Source: Muribaculaceae bacterium
GTDB taxonomy: Bacteria; Bacteroidota; Bacteroidia; Bacteroidales; Muribaculaceae
Direction: 5' to 3'
Assembly (NCBI GenBank): GCA_017619355.1
Contig: JAFZSO010000063.1
Location: forward strand, 1 to 41,474
DNA length: 41,474 nucleotides
The translations under genes were made by a program, and so were the position numbers. Below are positions 27,104-36,120 of this stretch, in pieces. How positions within the stretch are numbered: the stretch's first letter is position 1; each line of letters begins with the position of its first letter. The notes under the pieces are model-generated. The model was not told the DNA's origin. It was given only the letters and a program-made list of their open reading frames with translations, and did not search any database.

Positions 27104-27117
27104 CGCAATCGTTTGCG
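27104..27117 (+). promoter_or_regulatory. LacI-type operator before the first amylase
   Basis: CGCAATCGTTTGCG, a 14-base palindrome with one mismatched pair; its reverse complement contains the same CGCAAACGATTG core as the susC site. Its centre is 62-63 bases before the -7 box at 27173. Confidence 0.75.
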
Positions 27118-27148
27118 TTTATTTTCCATTGAAAAACGTAGCACCAAT

Positions 27149-27180
27149 ATTGTTTATTATAAGAATTATTCATATATTTA
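27149..27180 (+). promoter_or_regulatory. Promoter of the first amylase
   Basis: -33 ATTG (27149-27152), 20-base spacer, -7 TATATTTA (27173-27180). The -7 departs from consensus in its last base. Position, spacing and much of the surrounding sequence (TAAGAATTATT) are conserved before the second amylase. Confidence 0.65.
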
Positions 27181-27232
27181 CCCGTTCTATAACCAAATGC
27201 TAATTAAATAATAAACTATAAACTTGAACAAC

Positions 27233-30200
27233 ATGAAAAAGAAACTACTTACTTTAGCAACTGCCTTGATATTGCCACTGTTGGCAATGGCTCAAGGCTG
27301 GCCCGCCAACTATGGCGGCGTGATGCTGCAGGGCTTCTTCTGGGACTCGTGGACCCCGAACCCCATCAACAGCCCGCGTGGCGGTGCATTAAACTTCCTT
27401 GACGCCAACACCTTCGGGCTTCAAGACGGTTATACATGGGCTACCATATATGGTGCCGGATGGTCAACAGGCGAAGAGTGGCAAGTTCCCTTGACCACAT
27501 GGAACAGCCTGATAGCTCACAAAGACGAGATTGCTCCCTACATCGACCTGCTATGGCTCCCGCAGAGCGGTTCTACCATCTGCCCGCCCACGACCAAGTT
27601 CAAAAAAGAACAGGATACCAGTGGACGAAATGCATGGCGTGCCTGGCGAAACGGTCAATACTATGAGTTTACCAACGACATGTACATCAACCAGCCCGAC
27701 TGTATGGGCTTTGTGCCTGTGTTCTACTTCCACCACGGTGAACCTGGTGATGGAACCACCTATGACTACACCTACTATTTCACCGATAATGAAGGTTCAC
27801 AGCAGAGAACCTTCGTACCCAAGAGCTACTTTGGCACTGAAGCCGAGTTGCGTCAGCTCATCAGCGAATACAAAGCTGCTGGCACAGGTGCTGTAGAAGA
27901 TGTGGTGGCTAACCACCGTGGATGCTTCGGCACTTGGGATTTCGAATACACCAACAGCAATGGTGGGAACACGAAAATCTATGAGGCTTTTAAAGGAAAC
28001 CTCGACTTCCCAACCGAGTATTACTTCGGACAATTCCGAGGCAAGAACTGGGAGCAGATTCGCAACGGCGAGACAGTTGCCGGGCAAGGTTTCTACCCAG
28101 GCGACTGCGAGGAAATTTCCTGGAACACCGCCGATGTGTGTAGCGATGACGAGAGCGCCTCTTACGGTGGCAACCCAACTGGCGGCCCCGACTGCGGCGG
28201 TCAAGGTGAATGGGCACGCGACATCCAGCACCATAACCCCGTAACCCGTGCCAAGGTGGTGAAATACCTCGACTTCCTGAGAAACGACTTGGGTTATCTT
28301 GGTTTCCGCTACGACTATGCTATGGGTTTCGAGGGCGTGCATTATGCCGAGTACAACACCACCCTGCGCCCTCCCTTCAGCGTGGGTGAATACTGGGGTG
28401 ATATCGCAAACATCACAAGCTGGATTGGCAGCACCTCGATGGAAGGCAACTACCAGAGTGCCGCCTTCGACTTCCCGCTGATGAGCAAAATCAACGAAGC
28501 ATTCAACGATGGACACTTCCGCTGGCTGAGAGACGCAGGACTTATTGGCGACCACGATATGCGCCGCTATGCCGTGACCTTCGTCGACAACCACGACACC
28601 TTCAAGGATCTGCCCACCGACGGTTCTAACTACAATTACCAGCACCGCACCAATCATAATATCGAAGAGGCCAATGCCTTTATCCTTGCTATGCCTGGCA
28701 CACCCTGCCTCTTCTATCCGCATTTCATGCACCCGCAGTGGCATGAGCATATCTGTAACATGGTGAAAGCCCGCCGCGCTGCTGGCGTTCACAACATGAG
28801 CGAAATCCTGTCGGTTACCGAGTCTGGAAACAACGGCATCACCTGGATTGTGGAAGGCACTCATGGCAATGTATGTCTGCAGTTAGGCGATGCAGCTGGT
28901 GGCGACACTCCCAAAGATTATCAAGAAGTGTTCCACTCCAGCATCTGCCGTTACAGTATCTCCACTGGACTTGACTGGCAGAACAACAGCAAGTCGCCAT
29001 TAATCACAGGTTATCCCATCATCAGCAGAGGAACCTGCGCCTTTAGCAACAATATCACCATTAATGTGAAGCCCTCGTTGAGCGATATCACCTTGGTTTA
29101 TACCACTGACGGCAGCAACCCGACCAGCGCAAGTGCAACAATTCCTGCTGGCGGCAAGGATTTCACCTTCACTGATAATACCCAACTCAAGGTAGGTGTG
29201 CTCACGAACAATGTAGTACAGAGCATCGTGTCGAACACCTATTCCAAGACCGATGATGCCAACCTGGCTACTATCTATGTGCAGGCCTCTGATGCTCCCA
29301 ACCTGTATCTGTGGAGCAACACCAAAGATTTCAAGCCTAACGGCGGTTGGGCTGGCAACAAGACCACCGAGATGAAGACCGTGAAGGGTATAAACTGGCA
29401 TTGTAAATCTTTCCCATTACCCGATTATTCCAATGGTGAATACTACAACCTGATTATTAACTGGGACGGCGGCTCGCAGTCGCACCCCATTACGGGCATT
29501 ACCAGCGACCGCTATTTCAAATATGTTAACGGTCAACCCGTCGATGTCACTGAAGAATACATAGGCACTGTGCTCAAACTCACTGCCGACAAAGAAGACG
29601 GCATGTACGACGGTCCCTTCGATGTGACACTCAAAGCCAATGACCCCAGTGTAACCATCGTCTACACCACCGATGGCAACGCACCCACTGCCAGCAGTGC
29701 AACACTCACTGGAGAAGGCAAGGTGACCATTAGCGGAGAAGGCAATCATGTGCTGCGTGCTGGACTTCTTGTTGATGGCCAGGTCATCAACGAGATTACA
29801 CGCACCTATGTCATCCAGAATGTCGCCCACACTGGCACACACATCTTTGTGCGCAGCCAGATTGGAGCACCCTGGCTCTTCATCTATAATGCTGTAACAA
29901 GTGACCAAAGCAGTCAGAACTGGCCAGGTATGCAACTCACTGAGACCGTTCAAGACGAAGATGGTTTCACATGGTACTACTATGAAAATGATAATCTCCA
30001 ATCTTGCGACATCGTGCTAAGTGACGGCACAACTGGACTCAGCAATGACCAGAAACCATATCACCAGACCGAGGACATTACCGGTGTAAGCGGCGACTGC
30101 TACCTCGTTTGGTACAATAATGAAGGTGCAGGAAACAAGAAAGGATACCTCAATGTCACCAATATGGTTGATAACTCTTACTTGTTATTCGAACCTGACA

Positions 30201-31486
30201 AAAACTCCTGGGACTCGGATGGTGCAATCCAAAAACTGTTTATATCAGGTGTAGGAAACTTTATGGACTTTACCCGCATTGGCGGCACCAATGGCGGTAA
30301 TAGTGTGTATCTGTGGAAAAACAGTGCAACTGTGAACAATGGTACCGAGATTTGCTTCAAGCGCATGAATCCAAATAATCCGTCAAGCGACGCAGGCCAG
30401 TGGAACTGGTCAAGTTCTGCCAATGGTCAACCAACCCAAGGCTATGTCAAGGGTGGCTATTACTACAATGACCTTAGTGTAAACAATGGTCAATGGGACA
30501 AGACTGTAGTGCTTGGCACTGTAAGCTATAACAACTTCAAGTATCCCAGTGTTACTCACAAGATTGGCAACATCACGAGAGCATTGCTCGCTGAGGTGGA
30601 GAAGAATGGTACAACGGAGACCAACTACACCATCGACGAAAACCTCACCGTGGGTTACATCGACAATAATGTCATCTATGCTTTCAACGCCCAGGTTGAT
30701 GCCAGTGAATGGCAGCAACCCAGCGATGGCAATGTCGACTATGTACAGCTCACTTGGGGTAATTCGGGTAAGACCACACAGCACAACTGGGTGAAGATTA
30801 CAGGTTCTAACAACATCAACAATTATCAACCAGGCTCCGTGCTGAGCAATGTTACCGGTGAACTCACTGATGACATCAACACCACAATCAACCTGATGCT
30901 TGAACCTATCAAGGAGAGAGATGGTAGCGCACCCAATCTGAACATTTACACGCCTTGTAACTTCGGAGCTGTAGGAGAAAGCCAGACTCAGACAAGCACT
31001 CAGAACGGCCAGACCTACTTCTTCTACCATCCGCAAATCAATGAGATAGCACATATCAAGGGGGCTGTCTACAAAGGCAATGGTGTGTTTGAAGTACCCG
31101 CAAGAGAATTTGTTCAGAATGATCAGTATCCTGATGGACACTGGGTTAATGGTGCCGCACTCACGGGAAGCATCACGGTAGACCTTAGCACAAATAACAT
31201 AGATCTTCCCAGTAGTGCCATTGGTATGGCTGTTGACTTCGATGTGCTCATCACCCACGAAACGAGCAAGGCAAGCGATAACTACGACATCACTGTCATC
31301 TCCGCTGGCACTCCTTACGGAGTCACTACAGCAGTGACTGATGTGAAGCAAGCTGCGAAAGTGACGAGTGTGCGCTTCTTCAACCTGCAGGGCATGTCGA
31401 GCGACAAGCCGTTCAGCGGTATCAACATCGTAGTAACCACTTACGACGATGGCAGCCGCACCAGCAGCAAGCAACTGTTCAAATAA
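27233..31486 (+). CDS. Secreted multidomain GH13 alpha-amylase with T9SS-like C-terminal tail
   Basis: 1,417 residues from the ATG at 27233, about twice the size of Bacteroides SusG. The signal peptide MKKKLLTLATALILPLLAMAQ has no lipobox, so it is not a lipoprotein. The GH13 barrel (about 22-560; GGVMLQGFFWDSW start) has all four motifs: DVVANH (D223, H228), GFRYD with nucleophile D361, VGEYW with acid/base E386, and VDNHD (H454, D455). Then come a chitobiase-type/Fn3-like module (about 610-672), a CBM26-like starch module (about 678-765, IYVQASDAPNLYLWSN), a second such pair (790-965) and two unassigned modules (about 980-1085 and 1100-1300). The tail (about 1377-1417, VRFFNLQGMSS...YDDGSRTSSKQLFK) resembles type IX secretion sorting domains. 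It probably degrades starch outside the cell. Confidence 0.93.
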   Translation: MKKKLLTLATALILPLLAMAQGWPANYGGVMLQGFFWDSWTPNPINSPRGGALNFLDANTFGLQDGYTWATIYGAGWSTGEEWQVPLTTWNSLIAHKDEIAPYIDLLWLPQSGSTICPPTTKFKKEQDTSGRNAWRAWRNGQYYEFTNDMYINQPDCMGFVPVFYFHHGEPGDGTTYDYTYYFTDNEGSQQRTFVPKSYFGTEAELRQLISEYKAAGTGAVEDVVANHRGCFGTWDFEYTNSNGGNTKIYEAFKGNLDFPTEYYFGQFRGKNWEQIRNGETVAGQGFYPGDCEEISWNTADVCSDDESASYGGNPTGGPDCGGQGEWARDIQHHNPVTRAKVVKYLDFLRNDLGYLGFRYDYAMGFEGVHYAEYNTTLRPPFSVGEYWGDIANITSWIGSTSMEGNYQSAAFDFPLMSKINEAFNDGHFRWLRDAGLIGDHDMRRYAVTFVDNHDTFKDLPTDGSNYNYQHRTNHNIEEANAFILAMPGTPCLFYPHFMHPQWHEHICNMVKARRAAGVHNMSEILSVTESGNNGITWIVEGTHGNVCLQLGDAAGGDTPKDYQEVFHSSICRYSISTGLDWQNNSKSPLITGYPIISRGTCAFSNNITINVKPSLSDITLVYTTDGSNPTSASATIPAGGKDFTFTDNTQLKVGVLTNNVVQSIVSNTYSKTDDANLATIYVQASDAPNLYLWSNTKDFKPNGGWAGNKTTEMKTVKGINWHCKSFPLPDYSNGEYYNLIINWDGGSQSHPITGITSDRYFKYVNGQPVDVTEEYIGTVLKLTADKEDGMYDGPFDVTLKANDPSVTIVYTTDGNAPTASSATLTGEGKVTISGEGNHVLRAGLLVDGQVINEITRTYVIQNVAHTGTHIFVRSQIGAPWLFIYNAVTSDQSSQNWPGMQLTETVQDEDGFTWYYYENDNLQSCDIVLSDGTTGLSNDQKPYHQTEDITGVSGDCYLVWYNNEGAGNKKGYLNVTNMVDNSYLLFEPDKNSWDSDGAIQKLFISGVGNFMDFTRIGGTNGGNSVYLWKNSATVNNGTEICFKRMNPNNPSSDAGQWNWSSSANGQPTQGYVKGGYYYNDLSVNNGQWDKTVVLGTVSYNNFKYPSVTHKIGNITRALLAEVEKNGTTETNYTIDENLTVGYIDNNVIYAFNAQVDASEWQQPSDGNVDYVQLTWGNSGKTTQHNWVKITGSNNINNYQPGSVLSNVTGELTDDINTTINLMLEPIKERDGSAPNLNIYTPCNFGAVGESQTQTSTQNGQTYFFYHPQINEIAHIKGAVYKGNGVFEVPAREFVQNDQYPDGHWVNGAALTGSITVDLSTNNIDLPSSAIGMAVDFDVLITHETSKASDNYDITVISAGTPYGVTTAVTDVKQAAKVTSVRFFNLQGMSSDKPFSGINIVVTTYDDGSRTSSKQLFK

Positions 31487-31509
31487 AAAATTGTTGAACC
31501 CATAAAAAC

Positions 31510-31547
31510 AGAGGGTGGAGGCTTCACAGTCCCCGCCCTCTTCTTCT
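31510..31547 (+). terminator. Terminator of the first amylase
   Basis: GAGGGTGG (31511-31518) pairs with CCGCCCTC (31533-31540; one G-U pair), followed by TTCTTCT. It is near-identical to the terminator of the second amylase. Confidence 0.8.
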
Positions 31548-31610
31548 ATGACCCTGCAGCACCTCTCGACCCAATTTCCAGCCAGAAAGACGACTCGTTT
31601 GCGGGATTGT

Positions 31611-31626
31611 CACGCAAACGATTGTG
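31611..31626 (+). promoter_or_regulatory. LacI-type operator before the second amylase
   Basis: CACGCAAACGATTGTG carries the CGCAAACGATTG core; its centre is 62-63 bases before the -7 box at 31682. A partial inverted copy, TCGTTTGCG, lies just upstream at 31595-31603, so two regulator dimers could bind here. Confidence 0.75.
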
Positions 31627-31657
31627 TTTACTCCCCATTGAAAAAAGTAATGCAAAT

Positions 31658-31689
31658 ATTGTTAATTCTAAGAATTATTTATATTTTTA
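31658..31689 (+). promoter_or_regulatory. Promoter of the second amylase
   Basis: -33 ATTG (31658-31661), 20-base spacer, -7 TATTTTTA (31682-31689). It is homologous to the first amylase promoter, including TAAGAATTATT in the spacer and CGTTCTAT after the -7 box. Confidence 0.65.
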
Positions 31690-31752
31690 CACGTTCTATG
31701 AACAATTTGCCAAAAATACATTAACAAAAAACCTCATAAAACTTCACATGGC

Positions 31753-34700
31753 ATGAAAAAGAAATTACTTACTTTAGCAAGTGCCTTGCTGTTGCCCGTG
31801 CTGGCAATGGCGCAAGGCTGGCCCGCCAACTATGGCGGTGTGATGCTGCAGGGTTTCTTCTGGGATTCATGGACTCAGACGCCCATTAATGGTCCTCAAG
31901 GAGGTGCTCTCAATTACTTGATTAATCCCGAAATGGCTCCTGCTGAAGGCTATACCTGGGCAACTATGTACGGTGCCGGATGGCCCACAGGCGAAGAGTG
32001 GCAAGTGCCCTTGACGACATGGAACAGCCTGCTGGCACACATCAACGACATCGCTCCCTACATCGACCTGCTGTGGCTGCCACAGAGCGGTTCAACCATT
32101 TGTCCACCGACATCCCTATTTAACAAGAGTCAGGACACCAGTGGGCGTAACGCTATTCGTGCTTGGCGAAACGGCACCACATTCGAGTTCCAGAACGACA
32201 ACATCATCAACCAACCCGACTGTATGGGTTTTGTGCCGGTATTCTATTTCCACCACGGCGTAGACGATGTGGACAATCCCTGGACCTATACTTACCACTG
32301 GGGAAGTTATACCGACGAGAACCCGACAAATGAGATTCGCACATTCACGCCCAAGTCTTACTTTGGCACTGAATCGGAATTGCGTGCCCTCATCAGCGCC
32401 TACCGTGTCGCTGGCACAGGTGCAGTTGAAGATGTGGTGGCAAATCACCGCGGATGTTTCGGAACCTGGACCTTTACCAGCGACGACGGCCAAATCACCT
32501 ATGTTTCCACCAAGGCTAATCTGGATTTCCCCACCGAGCTGTATACTGGACAGTTTGCCGGATTGGATTGGGAGCAGATTCGTTCAGGACAAACCGTTGA
32601 TCCCAACTCCAACGAGTACATCTCTTGGAATACCGACGACGTTTGTAGCGATGACGAGAGCGCTTATTTCGGTGGAAACCCGACTGGTGGCCCCGACTGC
32701 GGCGGTAAGGGCGAGTGGGCACGCGACATCCAGCACCACAACCCCGTGACACGCGCCAAGGTTGTGAAATACCTTGACTTCTTGAGGAACAACCTGGGCT
32801 ATCTGGGCTTCCGCTACGACTATGCCATGGGCTTTGAAGGCGTGCATTATGGCGAGTACAATACCACCCTGCGCCCCCCCTTCAGCGTGGGTGAATACTG
32901 GGGTGACATCGCAAACATCACAAGCTGGATTGGCAGCACCTCGATGGAAGGCAACTACCAGAGCGCGGCCTTCGACTTCCCGCTGATGAACGCCATCAAC
33001 CAGGCATTTAACTACGGCAATTACCGCTGTCTGGAAGATGCTGGCATGATTGGCGATAAAGACATGCGCCGCTATGCCGTGACCTTCGTAGATAACCACG
33101 ACACCTTCAAGGATCTGCCCACCGACGGTTCTAACTACAATTACCAGCACCGCACCAACAGCAACATTGAAGAAGCAAACGCCTTCATCCTTGCCATGCC
33201 TGGTACGCCCTGCTTGTTCTATCCACACTTCATGCACGGTATCATTGATGGTGACAACGGCTGGCACCACAACATCTGCAACATGATCAAAGCTCGCCGC
33301 GCTGCCGGTGTGCACAACATGAGCGAGATTGTTGAGGTACGCAAACCGGGTAACAATGGCATCGCTTGGGTTGTACAGGGCACTAACGGACAAGTTTGCT
33401 TCCAGCTTGGCGATGCTGTGAGCATGGAGGGTGTTCCTGAGGGATTCCAAGAGATTTTCTGCACTAATGTAGGCCGCTATAGCATCACCAGTGGAATTGA
33501 CTGGCAGAACAACACCAAGTTGCCATTGATTACAGGTTATCCCATCATCAGCAGAAGTACCTGTGGATTTAGTGGAGATATTACCGTGAATGTGAGACCC
33601 TCGATGAACGACATCACTCTGGTTTACACGACCGATGGTACCGAACCTGATGTCAATAGTGCTCAAATCACTGGTATCAATGGCCAAGATTTCAACTTTA
33701 CCGAAACCACACAACTTAAAGTAGGTGTGCTCACAGGCAATGTGGTGCAGAGCGTGGTATCGAACACCTATGCCAAAACCGGCGATGCCAATTCGGTGAC
33801 CATTTATGTACAGGCCGACGATGCTCCCAACCTGTACCTGTGGAGCAACAACAAAGACTACAAGCCTAATGGCGACTGGGCAGGTAACAAGACCACACAG
33901 ATGAAAACTGTGGGCGGCATCCGGTGGCACTGCAAGACTTTCCCACTGCCTGATTATTCCAATGGCGAATACTACAACCTGATCATCAACTGGGACGGCA
34001 ACTCGCAGTCGCACCCCATCACCGGCATTACTGGCGACCGTTACTTCAAATATGTTAACCACCAACCCATTGATGTGACCGAAGAGTTCATAGGCACAGT
34101 GCTCACTCTTACCGCTGACAAGGAAGATGGCATGTACGACGGTCCCATCGATGTGACACTCACAGCAAACGACCCCACCGTGGCCATCGTTTACACGATT
34201 GACGGGGCAGAACTCACTCCTGAAAGCCCGCAAGCGACCACAAACGACGGTAAGGCCACAGTCAGGATCACTGGCGATGGCGAGCATGTGCTGCGTGCGG
34301 GAATTCTCGTCGACGGACAGGTCATCAATCCCATCACATGCAACTATCTCATTCACCAAAGTGCATATCCGGGCACTCGCATCTTTGTGCGCAGCGCACG
34401 CAATGGCGCACCTGCTCCACACCTGTTCATCTGTGATGTGGTGGGCACTGCTCCCGACAGCACCTATACCACATGGAGCGGCAGAGTGATGGATCAGGCT
34501 GTGCAAGACGACGATAATTACACCTGGTACTATGTCGAATTCCCTGGTCTGGATTCCTGCACGGTTATTTTGAACAACGGCAACAGCGGCGATGCCAACC
34601 AGACCGAAGACATTACCGGACTGAGCGGTGATGTGTATCTCTCATGGGATAGCGACAACCGCTATATGAATGTCACGGGGCTCAAGAACCACAAGGCGTT

Positions 34701-36030
34701 CTTCTTCTTCGAACCCAGCAACAACAACTGGAACACATGGGTTACCGACGGTAACGACGATGGCGGCGTTGACGGCCGAGCCGACTTCCGCCTCTATGAC
34801 AAGACCGTGAGCTTAGCCACTGGAGACTACTTCATGACAATGACCCGCATTGGTGGAATCAAGGGAGGTAACAGCATATACAAGTGGAGCAACGACGAAT
34901 ACAATGTCGAGAACAACGATTCCATTACCTTCAAGCGTATGTGTCCGAACAATCCCACCGAACACCAGTGGAACTTCAGCAACAATCTCTATACCTACGG
35001 CGGTTACTACTATACCGACGACAACTGGGGTGGAGACTGGAACAACGCAGTGCAGATGTCACCTTATGTTGACTTCTCTGACTTCAAGTATCCATTTGTG
35101 ACACATCAGATTGAAGACATCACCAAGGCTTTGCTCGGCGAGGTTGAGAAGGGTGAAAAGAACAAGTACTACAATGTTGACGAAAACCTGACCGTGGGCT
35201 ATGTGCTCGACAATGCACTCTATGCCTTCAACATCAGTGTTGACGCCAACGATATGCAGCATCCCAACAATGGTCTGCAAGGCGACAGCCTGGTTGTATA
35301 TGAGGATTATGTGAACAATGTATGGGGACCCACCAAACAGCGCGACTGGGTGAAACTGACAGGTCTCACCAACATTGAAGACTATCCTGTGGGTTCAGTG
35401 CTGAGCAATGTGACAGGCCGACTCATCGACACTGCCAATCCTACGCTGGATCTGATTGTGAATCCCATCCTGGAAAATTCGGTTGACTCTATTGAATTCA
35501 ACACCTACACGCCTTGCAGCTTCGCTGAAGAGCAGACGCAGATGGGTCCCGACAGCCTGATCTACTTCTTCTATCGCCCGCAGGTGAACGAGGTGGCTCA
35601 CATCACTGCCACCAGGTATTTAGGCAATGGCATGTTTGATGTATCTGACAGAATCGAGCCGACATTTGAAGCCGGAATAAGGGTCGACATCAGTGCTGTA
35701 GATTCACTTCTGGCAACAGCCGTAGGTGAAATCGTTGACTTCGATGCGCTCATTACACGCGGTATTCCTGTCAATGGTGATGAAAACCCACGCATCACAG
35801 CCGACAGCTATTCCATCAAGGCTCTCAATGCCACTGTTATCCCGACGCTTCCTGGCGATGTCAATGGCGACGGCAAGGTAGATGTGCTTGATGTCACTGC
35901 CATCATTAATCACATTCTGGGCAACAATCCCACTCCGTTTGATTTGAGAGCTGCCGATGTGAATGATGATGACAGCATCAATGTGATGGATGTGACCTTA
36001 GTTATCAACATCATCCTCGGCATAGAGTAA
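31753..36030 (+). CDS. Secreted multidomain GH13 alpha-amylase with C-terminal dockerin
   Basis: 1,425-residue tandem paralogue of the preceding gene. Signal peptide MKKKLLTLASALLLPVLAMAQ without lipobox. GH13 catalytic residues: D227/H232 (DVVANH), nucleophile D356 (GFRYD), acid/base E381 (VGEYW), H449/D450 (VDNHD). The same order of chitobiase-type/Fn3-like and CBM26-like modules follows (IYVQADDAPNLYLWSN; RIFVRSARNGAPAPHLFICD), then the two unassigned modules. The end differs: residues about 1366-1425 form a type I dockerin with two calcium-binding repeats, DVNGDGKVDVLDVTAIINHIL and DVNDDDSINVMDVTLVINIIL. This suggests attachment to a cohesin-like partner or a folded C-terminal cap. Regulation appears shared with the first amylase through the same operator. 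Confidence 0.93.
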   Translation: MKKKLLTLASALLLPVLAMAQGWPANYGGVMLQGFFWDSWTQTPINGPQGGALNYLINPEMAPAEGYTWATMYGAGWPTGEEWQVPLTTWNSLLAHINDIAPYIDLLWLPQSGSTICPPTSLFNKSQDTSGRNAIRAWRNGTTFEFQNDNIINQPDCMGFVPVFYFHHGVDDVDNPWTYTYHWGSYTDENPTNEIRTFTPKSYFGTESELRALISAYRVAGTGAVEDVVANHRGCFGTWTFTSDDGQITYVSTKANLDFPTELYTGQFAGLDWEQIRSGQTVDPNSNEYISWNTDDVCSDDESAYFGGNPTGGPDCGGKGEWARDIQHHNPVTRAKVVKYLDFLRNNLGYLGFRYDYAMGFEGVHYGEYNTTLRPPFSVGEYWGDIANITSWIGSTSMEGNYQSAAFDFPLMNAINQAFNYGNYRCLEDAGMIGDKDMRRYAVTFVDNHDTFKDLPTDGSNYNYQHRTNSNIEEANAFILAMPGTPCLFYPHFMHGIIDGDNGWHHNICNMIKARRAAGVHNMSEIVEVRKPGNNGIAWVVQGTNGQVCFQLGDAVSMEGVPEGFQEIFCTNVGRYSITSGIDWQNNTKLPLITGYPIISRSTCGFSGDITVNVRPSMNDITLVYTTDGTEPDVNSAQITGINGQDFNFTETTQLKVGVLTGNVVQSVVSNTYAKTGDANSVTIYVQADDAPNLYLWSNNKDYKPNGDWAGNKTTQMKTVGGIRWHCKTFPLPDYSNGEYYNLIINWDGNSQSHPITGITGDRYFKYVNHQPIDVTEEFIGTVLTLTADKEDGMYDGPIDVTLTANDPTVAIVYTIDGAELTPESPQATTNDGKATVRITGDGEHVLRAGILVDGQVINPITCNYLIHQSAYPGTRIFVRSARNGAPAPHLFICDVVGTAPDSTYTTWSGRVMDQAVQDDDNYTWYYVEFPGLDSCTVILNNGNSGDANQTEDITGLSGDVYLSWDSDNRYMNVTGLKNHKAFFFFEPSNNNWNTWVTDGNDDGGVDGRADFRLYDKTVSLATGDYFMTMTRIGGIKGGNSIYKWSNDEYNVENNDSITFKRMCPNNPTEHQWNFSNNLYTYGGYYYTDDNWGGDWNNAVQMSPYVDFSDFKYPFVTHQIEDITKALLGEVEKGEKNKYYNVDENLTVGYVLDNALYAFNISVDANDMQHPNNGLQGDSLVVYEDYVNNVWGPTKQRDWVKLTGLTNIEDYPVGSVLSNVTGRLIDTANPTLDLIVNPILENSVDSIEFNTYTPCSFAEEQTQMGPDSLIYFFYRPQVNEVAHITATRYLGNGMFDVSDRIEPTFEAGIRVDISAVDSLLATAVGEIVDFDALITRGIPVNGDENPRITADSYSIKALNATVIPTLPGDVNGDGKVDVLDVTAIINHILGNNPTPFDLRAADVNDDDSINVMDVTLVINIILGIE

Positions 36031-36063
36031 AACGCCATCTCTAATTGTTGAATGCATAAAACA

Positions 36064-36100
36064 GAGGGTGGAGGCTTCACAGTCCCCACCCTCTTCTTTT
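36064..36100 (+). terminator. Terminator of the second amylase, probably bidirectional
   Basis: GAGGGTGG (36064-36071) pairs perfectly with CCACCCTC (36086-36093), followed by TTCTTTT. On the minus strand it is followed by TGTTTTATG, so it can also end the portal-like gene, whose stop lies about 20 bases away. Confidence 0.8.
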
Positions 36101-36120
36101 ATGACACGAACAGAAAAAAA

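Noticed and set aside
32584-34506. 640-codon minus-strand frame opposite the second amylase
   Set aside because: The GH13 motifs are on the plus strand, and a similar shadow occurs opposite the first amylase, as expected from codon bias.
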